From Chara braunii (lineage: Eukaryota; Streptophyta; Charophyceae; Charales; Characeae): a stretch of DNA of 35,893 nt. Positions 1 through 9,440 of this stretch are shown one piece after another; position 1 is the stretch's first letter, and each line of letters starts with the position of its first letter. The DNA lies in NCBI GenBank assembly GCA_003427395.1, contig BFEA01000014.1, positions 2,728,499 through 2,764,391 of the forward strand, given 5' to 3'. A program made the position numbers and the translations under genes. The notes beneath the pieces were generated by a model. That model was given only the letters and a program-made list of their open reading frames with translations, was not told the origin of the DNA and searched no databases.

Positions 1-1090
1 AGTCCTGTAGAACATGGGTAGATACACGTCAAGTAGTTCAGAGGTTGAAATGGCATTTTGCCTTTGTTTTTTTTGTTTTTTTTTTCGGAAGAAGAATGTC
101 TTCTGTTCCTCGCGAGACTCCGCGTGAGAGGTGGGGGGAGCAATCTATGGGCGTGCAAAATGAGAATCAATTTTCCGTAGAATATGGAAAGATACACGGC
201 CATGATTTGTGTCTTTTGAGCATGTCGAGAGTAGTGGGAGGACGCCCTATTGCTTTTGTCAGCCCCCTTCTTTTCAAGGCATTCTCACGCAGCCCTGTCT
301 CACGCAGGTGTTTTAAAGGCCAAGGACCAGACCCGCGGTGATTCCTGGTAGCGGCAGCCAATGGATGTCCTGACAGGATAGGCCACCTACCCTACCCATC
401 CCAACGTTAATACTCTCAGCGCACCCCCTGTCACTACTATCCTACCTCACTGTGACCAGCACTCAGGACCATCGCCCTACCAGTATCGAGGGCAACTTGG
501 AGCAGACAGCAGTGACAACCACCAAGGCTGGGCCAACCTCCCAGCCCTGATGGAAGCGGAAGCGGACGAACCTTGCCGTACGGGAACTTCGGACACCAGG
601 CTCATGCAATCTTCTGCAGGCCCAATTCAGAGAGTCTACCCAGCAGGATTACCTAAGGAAGGCAGGCCAGCGCCCGCGGACACATCCTACCGTCCTTCCC
701 CTAGCTTACCCAAGGCTAGGCGGAACTCAGACTAGCCGGAGCGACTTATATCCCTTCTCCTACCCTAGAGCTAAGCCATGCGTGAGCAGACCCCGTCATA
801 TACCTCATATACCCCCCCTTCCCAGTATCGTAGTTGTGTGCATGTGTGTATGGCCAGAGGCTATGTATGTTTGTATGAGCCCATAGGGCCATGTGTTTGT
901 GTATCTGCCCGAAGGGTATGTGTGCTCTGTCTAACTGTATAGCAAGATGTATGTGCCCGAAGGCCAGATATGTGCAGTACTATGTAGAGGGAACTCTGTG
1001 TTCATTTGAAGAGATGACAGGCCAAGCTAGACAAGACCCCCCCCCCAAACTCCCAAGCCGAACTCCAACCCGTTACTGGGGAGATCTTCA
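1..1090. other. Unassigned region without a recognisable gene
   Basis: I recognise no gene here. Short open frames exist (for example 45-341 plus), but none shows a domain, and the first overlaps T-rich low-complexity sequence. The stretch at 780-1000 has TG-rich text with 'cccatagggcc' and 'cccgaaggg' phrases. These resemble phrases in the gypsy LTRs at 24.2 and 30.0 kb, so it may be an old LTR fragment, but similarity is too short to prove it. Positions 592-627 match 28533-28568 at 29 of 36 bases. Confidence 0.5.
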
Positions 1091-1097
1091 GAACAAC

Positions 1098-1172
1098 CAC
1101 GAGCAACAGCCACAAGCAACAGCCAAGCAACAGCCACAAGCAACAGCCACAAGCAACAGCCACAAGCAACCC
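1098..1172. repeat. Short-unit minisatellite (CAAGCAACAGCCA type)
   Basis: About six imperfect tandem copies of a 12-13 base unit containing 'CAAGCAACAGC' follow one another. The Gln/Ala/Thr-rich translation of the overlapping frame simply reflects this repeat. Confidence 0.85.
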
Positions 1173-1260
1173 ACACAGCATCAAGACCCGACATACAACA
1201 CCATGGACAACCCTTGGGTGGTGCACAGGCAGTGTCTGCAAACGAAGAAATACACCGGGC

Positions 1261-1264
<4 letters not shown>

Positions 1265-1313
<49 letters not shown>

Positions 1314-1394
1314 GGTGCGTTAACACGTCGAACGGGCCAAGAGAGAGAGAGTGAGAGAGAGAGAGAGCCGGTGCGTTGCCACGTCGAACGGGCC

Positions 1395-1437
<43 letters not shown>
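1265..1437. repeat. (GA)n and (CT)n tracts with a 56-bp period duplication
   Basis: A (GA)n tract at about 1265-1312 is followed by a GC-rich segment starting CGGTGCGTT at 1313, another GA tract, the same segment again at 1369 (period 56 bases, two substitutions in 26), then (CT)n to about 1429 and a CG run. The GA and CT tracts face each other and could pair. The 891-1544 frame crossing this is Arg-Glu then Ser-Leu repeat and is not a credible protein. Confidence 0.85.
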
Positions 1438-1444
<7 letters not shown>

Positions 1445-1507
1445 CCCTGCTGCCCCCGTTGTCCCCTTTCGTTTTTTTTTTTTTTTAATTCGATTTATTT
1501 TTATTTT

Positions 1508-1710
1508 GGGGAAACTACGCGGGAGTCAGAAAAAAGAGTTATAATTGCAGTATGGGCCAAGATACAGTTTGCGATTGCAGTTGGGGCAATGTATACAAAC
1601 CAGCTTTCTGGCCAGGTAGGGTGCCCGAAGTGCAATTGCAAACTGTATCTTGCCCCATACTGCAATAATGCAATTATAACTCGTTTTTGTGACTCTACTG
1701 AAGTTACCCC
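1508..1710. mobile_element. 203-bp palindromic MITE with 9-bp flanking repeat
   Basis: The left arm (1508 to about 1580) and right arm (about 1630 to 1710) are inverted copies over roughly 70-75 bases. They are best conserved in the inner 50 (GAGTTATAATTGCA and AAGATACAGTTTGC on both arms) and decay toward the ends, which read GGGG(A/T)AACT. A 9-base direct repeat TTTTATTTT lies immediately outside both ends (1499-1507 and 1711-1719), as expected for a target-site duplication, though the flank is T-rich. It encodes nothing. A 9-base duplication with long inverted repeats is Mutator-like; the family is unknown to me. Confidence 0.75.
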
Positions 1711-1835
1711 TTTTATTTTTCATTACCGGTCGTTGGTTCCCCGACCCCCGTCCGATGCAGCGCATTAAAGGCCGCGTGGTGGTATTAACATGCTATTGCA
1801 ACCCGATACGAGGAATCCACTTCAAAGTATGAGGA

Positions 1836-2597
1836 ATGCAGTGGTATCACAGGCAGTGTCTAATCGCCTGGCCCCCTGGCCAAGGTCTAACATATGCAAC
1901 GTCAGGGCCACCACAACTTCTGGCCCTAGCCTGTCAAATCCAGAAGGCTGACCGTCCCCCACTTGAGAAGACCTTTAACAAGCTTACTGTCTGGAACATG
2001 ACACATGCTGCCCGAATGGCTGCGTCCCCGCGTGGAACGCGGTATAACAGTTTTGGTTCTAGTGGTGAGTGCCGTGCCCATCTGTCTGCAATTGTGTTGT
2101 TGATTAGCTGGTCTTGTCACGATGCTCTGTATCCCCCTTTGACTGTATACTCCCATATTTGCATAGGTTGAGTGTCAGGCCACTCCCAGTCATCCGGGTC
2201 AAAGGGGAGCTTGGCCACGGGCGTGGCCGGCTGAAATGTCTGGTGGCCATTTTGTGGATCTCCTACCACTCTCACCTGCATCAGACCAGCCCACCCGTGT
2301 GTGGAGTCCAGGTTGTCATTTTTTGTCAGTTTGGAAAACCTCGCCCCAGGCACTTGTGGTTCATAGGCTTCCAACGCGCATGCACCATCCACATTTTTTT
2401 TTACTTTAAAGATGACGAGGGGGCAGGGCAGGTCCGAGTATCTAACCACCCAGTCATCTTTTTCGCCAGTTGGGCCCCTTTGCAGGGTAAGGCGCCAGGC
2501 GAGAGGGAGGGCCTCTCTTAGCAGACCAGCTTTTTCTTCAATATGTTTGACATGCTTGAGTTTGTTTCTTAGCCGGTTGGGGGTTGCCCAGTCCCCA
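1836..2597 (-). pseudogene. Probable 3' part of the decayed LINE
   Basis: Minus-strand open segments at 2117-2449 and 1926-2156 continue in the direction of the LINE reverse transcriptase upstream. The first has Trp-, Pro- and Asp-rich text (around PFDPDDWEWPD) of the sort found after the RT in plant LINEs, where a degenerate zinc-binding region follows. I cannot point to an intact Cys/His set, so the assignment rests on position and orientation. A T16 run at about 1471-1486 could be the complement of the LINE poly(A) tail, with the MITE at 1508 inserted before it, but that is a guess. Confidence 0.4.
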
Positions 2598-4190
2598 CTA
2601 ACCGGGTCCCACAGGTCCCCTACAGTAAATACTCCCTTTTTGGCCCAATTGAGCCACAGAGAGTTCGTTGTCAGAGGAAATGGATCTCCTGTTCCTTGGA
2701 GGATGTGCAGGTTGCCAAAGAGAGGTTGCCTCCATATATCGTGCCATCTGTTGGGGGGGTGTTTCTATTGTGGCCCTTTTCGCCTCCAAAGCTTGAGCAT
2801 GTAGGGCCAGAGCGGGTCGGCCGATATGTCCAACTTTGTAGCATGTACCGAGTTCGCTGGTTGCGCTTGTTTTGGAGGCGATGTAATGGTCCAATGGCTG
2901 TTTGTCAGCCACTGGAATGGGTGGACCGTTCCAGGCACCTATGATTGCGGGGCAAGGCTGGCGATTTGCACCCAGGTCGGCGGTTCCCAAGGGATATCAT
3001 TCCCCATTAGCAGTCGGACGACCTTGAAGATGAGTGTCTCGCTCTCTCTCTGAGGGTCCAGGATCCCCACCCCCCCTACAGACCTAGGCTGTGTGACCAC
3101 ATCCCATTTCACCCTGTTGAGACAATGCTGGGTTTTGACGATATTTTTTCACAGGTATGTTGTGAGCGCCTTCTTCAGTATGACGCGTTGCTGTTTATTC
3201 AGTGGTCATACTACCAATTTGTACCAGATGGCCGCGAGGATGACACTGTTAATTGCCAAGGCGCGTCCCACAAGGGATGTGTGCAAACCTTCCCATTTGG
3301 CCAGTCTGTCCACTGCCATATTGACCAGCATGTCTCCGTGATCAGCCGGGGGGCCCTCCGTTGTCAGTCTCACACCCAAAATCCTTATGGCTTCTTCTTT
3401 GCGGGCCCATGCTACACTCGGTTCGGGTGGGGGGGGTTCTCCTTGTGGGAGGAGCCGCCAACCCTCTGTCTTGGATCCCCAATTGACCTTCATTTTTGCA
3501 GTCAATGAAGAGAGGTGTATGACTTGGGTGAGGGCTTGGAAGCTGGTCGGATCAGCATGTATGAGTACGGTGAGGTCATCTGCAAAGTGCGATGTCACAG
3601 GTATGAGGTGCTGAGGTATGTCTGGGATAGGCACTTTGCTGATTTGAGGGTGAGATGGGATCAACGATGCCAAGGCCTCCATGACAATAACCAATAACAA
3701 CGGCGCAATGGGGTCTCCCTGGCGCATCGATCTCTGGAAGCAGATCGGCGGTAAGAGGTGGCCATTGAGCATTATGTTAGTCATGGCCGACTGTGCAGAA
3801 GGTGCACCCATTGACAGAAGGCCGGGCCAAAGTTCATCCTAGCCAGACAAATTTCATACGTTTTTTCAAAGTCTATGAAGAGGATGACCGCTTGGGCTTT
3901 CCTCTGGCGGGCATATTTGATAGTCTCGTTGACCAGGAGAACATTGTCTTGGATGTTGCGGTTAGGCATAAATCCCGTTTGGTCAAGTTGAATGAGCAAG
4001 TTCATCAGGGGTAGCAGTCTATTGGTGAGGACATTGACCACCAATTTATAGAGAACAGGGAGAAGGGTAATAGGTATGTAGTTCCTTATGTTCTCTTTGT
4101 CCCCTTTCTTGTAAAGGAGGGTCGTGATACCCTGGCCAATCATCCCTCTGAAGGAGCCCTCGTTTGGTATTGCCGTTATGATCTAGTCAG
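2598..4190 (-). pseudogene. LINE (non-LTR retrotransposon) reverse transcriptase, broken
   Basis: This is the ORF2 reverse transcriptase of a non-LTR retrotransposon read from 4190 down. The first segment (4143-3781) carries LLYKKGDKENIRNY and PITLLPVLYK (RT fingers), then ILFIDFEKTYE, which is motif A with its catalytic Asp. After a frame change near 3800 the second segment (3811-3206) has RQGDPIAPLLL (motif B) and FADD (motif C). Beyond a stop at 3206 the same frame continues through one more stop to WDVVTQP and GGVGILDPQ, typical of the LINE thumb region, and then the 2990-2598 segment. At least one frameshift and several stops make it inactive. No endonuclease domain is seen upstream, so the copy is 5'-truncated or interrupted near 4200. 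No complete host gene context is visible. Confidence 0.88.
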
Positions 4191-4239
4191 GGACAAAGTT
4201 TCAAATGCAGTCGAAACGCCGCTTTGCAGAAAAGTCTCA

Positions 4240-4497
4240 TTGCGGAGTTCGTAACTGCAGTTCAGTCAGGCATATGGNCTTTTTTTTTTTTTTTTTTTTT
4301 CCCTGGGNGNGGNGGAGGNATNTTGGTCATGGCCGAGCCACCCGAANATANAAAAAAAAAAAAAANANAAAAAAAAAAAAAAAAAACATCTTGTTGCGTG
4401 GCTGGGCCATGGCCGAAATGCCTCGGCCACACTCGGGAAAAAAAAAAAAAAAATCGATAGCGTGTCTGACTGAACCGCAGTTACAAACTCCGCAGTG
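4240..4497. mobile_element. Inverted-repeat element containing N bases
   Basis: The ends are inverted copies: CATTGCGGAGTTCGTAACTG at 4240 matches the complement of 4462-4497 (CACTGCGGAGTTTGTAACTG), continuing through TTCAGTCAG. Inside, a second inverted pair (T-run, CCC, GGCCGAGG, GGTCATGGCC against GGCCATGGCC, CCTCGGCC, GGG, A-run) makes most of the element a hairpin. Several single N bases (4278 and 4308-4376) show that the assembly was uncertain here, as expected in a stem with homopolymers. No clear target-site duplication is visible. It lies just upstream of the readable LINE. Confidence 0.6.
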
Positions 4498-4678
4498 TGG
4501 ATCGGGAATTCCTGGATAGAAAGCATTTTTGGGCCGCACTTCCCGAGATTGATTAAACCACCAGTACCGGTTAACACTGCGCGGTCGGGATAGTGAGATA
4601 GACTCGCCATTTTTGGGCCTTACTCCCTGCTTGAAAAACGAATACGCGCCGGTTAGATTGGCAGGGTTACTTCAACAG

Positions 4679-5932
4679 CTAGGCTACCAGAGTGGCCCGG
4701 GTCCACTTGCCCGGCCGGGCCAAAAGGAAATAAAAAAATAAAAAAATAAAAATTATGTTTTAATTTAAAATTTTATTTTAAATTTGGTCATGACTCACGA
4801 ATTCGATGTGACCCTGACGCAATACTTGGCTCTGAGGCCGAGGTCGCCGGTTCAAGTCCGTGCTTGCACGGAGGAGGGCTGAGGCCCAGAGGTACTGATC
4901 CAATGATAATGCCCAGGGACAAAGAGTTGAAGATCTGTATCACTTTGTCCTTCTTTGTGAGTTGTCCCAACCTTTTTGGGTGTGGTGGAGGGGAAGCTCA
5001 GTGCAAGTCCCGGAACCTGACACTCGCTGGACTGATCAGTATGTACTGGTAGGGACAGTCTCTTGAAGATCTCAGCAGTCTGACCGATTTCGTTATCCTA
5101 AAGAGACAATCAGAGGAGGCATACTTTGGACTCTCTGGACATTGCGAAACTCTGCGGTGAGAAGAGGGGAACTTCTGACTCCATTGATGGTCAGAGCGGA
5201 GGTTAAGTTTGGAATAAAACAAGCGATCTTGACAGACTGGGAATATAAAGTTAAAAAAAAAGGATACTCCGCGAAATCTCTCAAACTTTTTGCAAGAAGA
5301 TGGGGGGCATTTACGGGTTTGCTGACTGTGACTCAAACTCAAGGGAAGCCACCAGAACTGAGATTTTCAGCATTCTTTCTATGAGTAGCTGAGTAACAGA
5401 TCTGCATCTGGCAAAGGTTTTTTTTTTGGGGGGGGGGGGAGTGCCGATAGGTATTTTTGTAGAAAGGTTGTTTAGCTAAGATGATTACACGTATGACGGT
5501 AGGTAATGAGTGCTTGAAGGAGTAAGAACAGAGTGTAGATAGACTAGATGTTTCTTTATTACGGACTGCAAGCCAGCATTGTGACTTCAGGACGGATCCT
5601 TAGAGAGCCAACAAAGACAAGTTAAATTTCTTAAATTTCTTGAATTTTCTGCTGCGGTGGGGTTCAGGCTGGCCAGAGTGCCTGGCTCACCTCTGTGGGC
5701 CGTGGCTAGTGATGTGAGGGACGCTGGGCCCGTTTCCCAGCCTGTAATTGAAAAAGCTCCCCCTTTTTTGTAGAAAAAAAATAAAAATGTTGTTCAGTTT
5801 ATTGTTCTGCACAACATCGTATTTTTTTGGTTTTTTTTTTTTTTTTTTGGCCGGGACCTTCCCTAGTCCTTGCACGGCCGGGCCGCCCGGTAAAATAGGG
5901 TGACCCGGGCGGCCCAGCAGGTAGCCTACTAG
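4679..5932. mobile_element. hAT-like non-autonomous element, long form
   Basis: The left end CTAGGCTACCAG (4679) and the right end (complement reads AGGCTACCTGC, at 5932) are terminal inverted repeats followed by GC-rich inverted segments (GGCCCGGGT and so on). The flanking 8 bases are TTCAACAG (4671-4678) and TTCAAAAG (5933-5940), a 7-of-8 match that fits the 8-bp duplication made by hAT transposases. The same ends and subterminal text occur at 18605-18880. No transposase frame is visible in the 1.25 kb. The interior includes a tRNA-like segment near 4830-4880 and a T/G homopolymer at about 5420. Confidence 0.75.
4826..4878 (+). other. tRNA-like 3' half with Pol III B-box motif
   Basis: GGTTCAAGTCC near 4851-4861 matches the B-box consensus GGTTCRANNCC. 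It is preceded by AGGTC, like a tRNA variable loop, and by GGCTCTGAGGCC, which could be a shrunken anticodon arm. The T stem is imperfect (GCCGG against CCGTG) and I find no D arm or 5' acceptor strand, so this is not a functional tRNA. It may be a relic captured inside the hAT-like element. Confidence 0.35.
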
Positions 5933-5942
5933 TTCAAAAGTC

Positions 5943-6520
5943 AAAATAAAGGCTATGGTTGGTTGGTTGGTTGGTTTCAGCACGCTTGGGATCAAGGAAA
6001 TCAGCTGGCAATTATAACAACAGATCGGAAGCTAACCCATGCCCATTGGTTGAAACCTCCATGAGCAACACTGGACCGAGAGCCTGCGAGACGGTACTAA
6101 GTGGTTGCCAAGGATAGAGTGCATGGAACTGAGAGCGGACATAGCTCTCTGAGGAACTAGGGCCACTTTATACCCACATGGTAACACAGGTTTCATGGGT
6201 AAAGCCCAGACTTTAAACTACATACCCATATCGGGGATAAGGGAGGAATTCGACTCAGTTTAAGGAGAACACTAGAATGATCTGCCTTATTAGAGGCCCT
6301 TTTTTAACAATTTTTGGGAGGAAACTCTCGTTGAGGGACACTGGACCCGGTTTCCAGAAGCCTATAGCTGGGTAATGGCCCAAGCATGTTTTTGTACCCG
6401 GTTGTATTGTCGGGGAGTATTCCCGGGCCCCTGTCTCTCGTTTGGAATGGAATTTTCTATCTTCCAAAAGAAAAAGAAAAAAAATGTTATCATTAAACAC
6501 AATTCAAACCTGTCGTCACT
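5943..6520. other. Unassigned region
   Basis: After a short (GGTT)n tract at about 5958-5978, no coding, repeat or RNA signal could be assigned up to 6520. Short frames such as 6255-6500 minus show no domain. Confidence 0.5.
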
Positions 6521-6554
6521 GGCACGTAAGATACACAGATACAATGCTACCAGT

Positions 6555-6620
6555 GTTGGCAGCGACCCTACGCCGTGTTTCGGCCGGTCGCCAGCCGGCT
6601 TCATCAGGAGGCTTGGAAAT
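6555..6620 (-). ncRNA. Hammerhead-ribozyme-like motif, copy 1 (core intact)
   Basis: Read on the minus strand from 6607 to 6577: CUGAUGA, then a stem GCCGG / CCGGC closed by CUGGCGA, then GAAAC. These are the two invariant hammerhead core strands around stem II. The first stem II position is an A-C mismatch. Downstream GUA (6571-6569) could be the cleavage triplet, leaving a very weak stem III. Following GGGUCGC can pair partly with the preceding GCCUC as stem I. This order (stem I open) is type I, the form known from Penelope-like elements and retrozymes. I see no Penelope reverse transcriptase nearby. Self-cleavage is not shown by sequence. Confidence 0.65.
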
Positions 6621-6806
6621 CACAAGTGCGGGTCGCCGGCGCGGTCGGCCAAAGAACGCCTGGTAGGTACCCAAGGACCATGAAAACAAAGAAAAACGAA
6701 AAAGTAATAAAAAACAGAAAGAAAAGGAAAGAAAAACAAAGAAAACTAATGAAAAACGAAGAATTGGGAACAACGAGCGGCGAGTTTCAGAGGACAGCGC
6801 GGGGGG

Positions 6807-6807
<1 letters not shown>

Positions 6808-6891
<84 letters not shown>
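6808..6891. repeat. (GA)n microsatellite
   Basis: An uninterrupted GA dinucleotide tract of about 42 units follows a G run. Arg-Glu and Ser-Leu open frames across it are artefacts of the repeat. Confidence 0.95.
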
Positions 6892-6893
<2 letters not shown>

Positions 6894-7082
6894 TCTCCAT
6901 CCTACTCTTGAAATGTGCTAAAGACAAAAATGTGGTGGGCGCATCGGGCCATGTTCTAGCGGGAAGTTCCTTCTCATTTTGCACATTTCGAGAATGGTGT
7001 GGCGATGCCCAGAGTCGGCAAGTTCGCCGCGTTGCTCCAGCCTGGGCGCCGACTCCCTTTCTCTCTCTTCCTCCCCCCCCCC

Positions 7083-7198
7083 CACCAGCTACTTGGCGGG
7101 GTTTGAGTGCCTGCCCATCCATAATGAGGCTTCCCACTATCTTGGGAAGATGCATTATCGATCAGCAGGCATTTGAACTGCGCACCCGATAGCTCGGG
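7083..7198. repeat. About 116-bp imperfect hairpin
   Basis: GCCTGCCCATCCATAATG and CTTCCCA (from 7110) pair with TTGGGAAG and the complement of ATTATCGATCAGCAGGC (to 7170), around a loop of about four bases (CTAT). Pairing continues less well outward through GTTTGAGTG against CATTTGAAC and CAGCTA against TAGCTCGG. The segment sits between a C run and the (CT)n tract. It could be a small foldback element or a hairpin transcript; nothing distinguishes these here. Confidence 0.6.
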
Positions 7199-7199
7199 A

Positions 7200-7203
<4 letters not shown>

Positions 7204-7261
<58 letters not shown>
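7204..7261. repeat. (CT)n microsatellite
   Basis: About 28 CT units. It is the complement of the GA tract at 6808-6891, so the intervening 310 bases lie between complementary arms. Confidence 0.95.
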
Positions 7262-7262
<1 letters not shown>

Positions 7263-7512
7263 CCCGCCCCTCCCTCCTGCGCGTTTCATTTTTTTGTTTT
7301 TCTTTCTCGATTTTCGTTTTGCGCAGAATGAGTTCATTTTTTTAACTTCTTTTGTTTTGTTTTATTTTGTTTTTTGCCTTCTCCTCATCGGGGGGCAACC
7401 ATATATTTTTCTCTCACCTCACATATCTTTTAACTGGCCTTCTGCCACGCCATGGAACATATCTTTCTTTTCAGAACCTACCACTTCGTTGTTTTATGTA
7501 TTTTTTGATTTC

Positions 7513-7635
7513 TTAAGATCCTACATTGGAACGTCGATCCCGCTACCAGTAGTGGCCGCCTCGGCAAGCTTTGGCATACCGGTACCGGGAGGCTGGAAAA
7601 GGTACAATTGGTTTAAGATCCTACATTGGAACGTC
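7513..7635. repeat. 23-bp direct repeat exactly 100 bp apart
   Basis: The 23 bases starting at 7513 (TTAAGATCCTACATTGG and six more) recur identically at 7613. In one frame each copy reads KILHWNV, reminiscent of the first residues of a LINE endonuclease (ILxWNV), but no endonuclease follows. It could equally be a duplication produced during insertion of the 77 bases between. Confidence 0.7.
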
Positions 7636-7683
7636 ACCACCCGTGTACAGACTAATCGTTCTTTGGCACCGAAATCGAACTCC

Positions 7684-8058
7684 ATAAATCAGTTAGGCAA
7701 GGGGAGTCTCTTGCCCCCTTCATCTTCCATATTTTAATAGAGGTTCTGTTGGCGCGGTACAACAAAAACCTTAACAGATCCCCAAGGACATCATTACAGT
7801 GTGCTCCCTCTTCATCGCCGCCCTCATAGTAATGGTGGAGGCAAGTACCAAACAACATTGACGGAAGAAATAAAAAACCTGATAGACGAATTCTATAGGG
7901 TATTGGACATGACAGTCAACTATCGGCACAAGACGGGTGGTGAAATGCACCATCAAAGGGACATACCCACTGAAGTTTTCGACATGGCTTCCTTTGGAGA
8001 TCTCAGTCAGAATTTTGGGAGTGTCCATGAAATCAGAAGGCGAGTCAATAAGGACTAA
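7684..8058 (+). pseudogene. Unrecognised degenerate reading frame
   Basis: The 85-codon frame at 7801-8058 has ordinary protein-like composition (EEIKNLIDEFYRVLDMTV, then EVFDMASFGDLSQNFG). Just before it, other frames around 7684-7760 read like a decayed reverse-transcriptase segment (LGKGSLLPP, then HILIEVLLARYN in another frame). I cannot assign a family. Lack of a conserved motif and the frame changes argue for an old transposon remnant rather than a gene. Confidence 0.3.
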
Positions 8059-8059
8059 G

Positions 8060-8496
8060 TAAATCCTTATATTAAAACTATTGTGTAGGCTACGCTCGAT
8101 CAAGCGCAATCTGCACTACAATTCTCATACAAGGATTTTTTTAGTTTTTAAGTATATATTAAACTAATGTATTAAATTTAGGAGAATTTCCTTATTCGTT
8201 GAGATAAATTACCGTATTGTTCTGATGTAAGGATGCTCTTATTCTTTAAATGTAGTATTACAATTATAATTGATATACTTTACATGTAATCACCAAGTTT
8301 TTTAAATTAAATACCTTCTGAATCAATGGAAAAAAAAAAGAAAAAAAAAGGACTAAGTTGGGTAAGTGCTAAAGTCATGTCTAATAAAAGTTATGATTGA
8401 CGCCAATGCACAACATTTTCAATTATCATATTCTTAACCTATAACATTTTCAAAGGGAATATACAACATCAACAACAATGTTTGGAAAAACCAAAA
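8060..8496. other. AT-rich unassigned region
   Basis: AT-rich sequence with short A runs near 8330-8350. I see no gene, repeat pair or RNA. Confidence 0.5.
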
Positions 8497-9440
8497 AGTC
8501 AAATGCACCTACGCGGACTTTCACAAACGCCCGAACATATTTACGTGTTCTGCCGAAAGTCTTCCAAACATGTTCGGTCGAACATAATTTTTTTCATGAT
8601 AATTTCTTTTGTGCTACCGGGTCGGACGTCTGGGACCCCCCTGATTGCTCAGAATGTCCGTTCAAACAACTGACCAGGACATTCGACCGCAGCACTATGT
8701 CCTAGCAGCGGTGTTTTTTTCGCTTTTTGAGGGCACAGGGGAGGTGTAGAGTAATGTGCAGTATGGGGCAAAAGGGTAATTTTTCTGGGGCGGGGGGTAG
8801 GGACTTCAAATTACAAAGAAAAAAAAAGACCATTGTAGGCCGTCAAATCTTCGAGATCGACGACTCAGATAGGGGCATTTATAATTCCAAAAAAAAAAAA
8901 AAATCCTGATTTTTATTTTTTTTTTATCTTTTAATCAATAAATGTGTGTGTGTTCACCCCCCCGCGCGCACATACACACACACACACACGTTCGTGCTTT
9001 TTTTTTTCAAAGTTTTTCTTTTTTTTTACTGTTCAATTGGTTGATTGGTTTCAAGGGGGTCTCCACCCACCCCAACGACCCCCCAACTTCTTTGTCATGT
9101 TTTTTTCCAAATGAGCTGAATTTTTTTTTGCGGGGTCTTTTCAAGGCGTGTAAACACCGCAATTTTTTATTTTTTGCTTTAAATCAGCAAAAAAACAGTT
9201 GTTCGGGATCCCAGACAACGGGCCTATCATATGTCCGACGGAGATATCGGAGCAGAACGTCCGATCAGCGGACAACTGGTAGCGTTGTTTTTTTTTTTTT
9301 TTTTTTTTTTTTAACTCTGGTTTGGTTGAGAATTTAAAATATATATATATATATATATATATGTTCTTATTTAGAGGGTTATGACACTTTTTTGTGTTCG
9401 GTCGCGAACGTTCAGTTACCGAACCCGAACACGATGCAAA
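8497..9440. mobile_element. Possible DNA transposon with CGAAC/TTCGG ends
   Basis: The left part (8510-8590: CGGACTTTCACAAACGCCC, AACATGTTCGGTCGAAC) aligns with 18388-18470. The right part (9395-9440: TTCGGTCGCGAACGTTCAG, then CCGAACCCGAACACGATGC) aligns with 18965-19015. This suggests two members of one family with inverted ends rich in CGAAC/TTCGG. The interior is low complexity, with poly-A/T runs, a (CA)n stretch at about 8972 and a 22-base T run at about 9287. No transposase and no certain target-site duplication were found. Confidence 0.4.
9339..9362. repeat. (AT)n microsatellite
   Basis: A short run of about 12 AT units inside the putative transposon. Confidence 0.9.

Noticed and set aside
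891-1544. 217-codon plus-strand frame
   Set aside because: It crosses a 13-base minisatellite and GA/CT tracts; the protein would be Gln/Ala, Arg/Glu and Ser/Leu repeats.
3206-4143. Plus-strand frames opposite the LINE (for example 3125-3508 and 3793-4014)
   Set aside because: They are shadows of the minus-strand reverse transcriptase, which carries all the RT motifs.
4826-4878. A functional tRNA gene
   Set aside because: Only a B box and variable-loop-like part are present; no D arm or acceptor stem pairing was found.
6575-7192. 205-codon frame through the (GA)n tract
   Set aside because: Open only because GA repeats contain no stop; it also covers the hammerhead-like motif and a hairpin.
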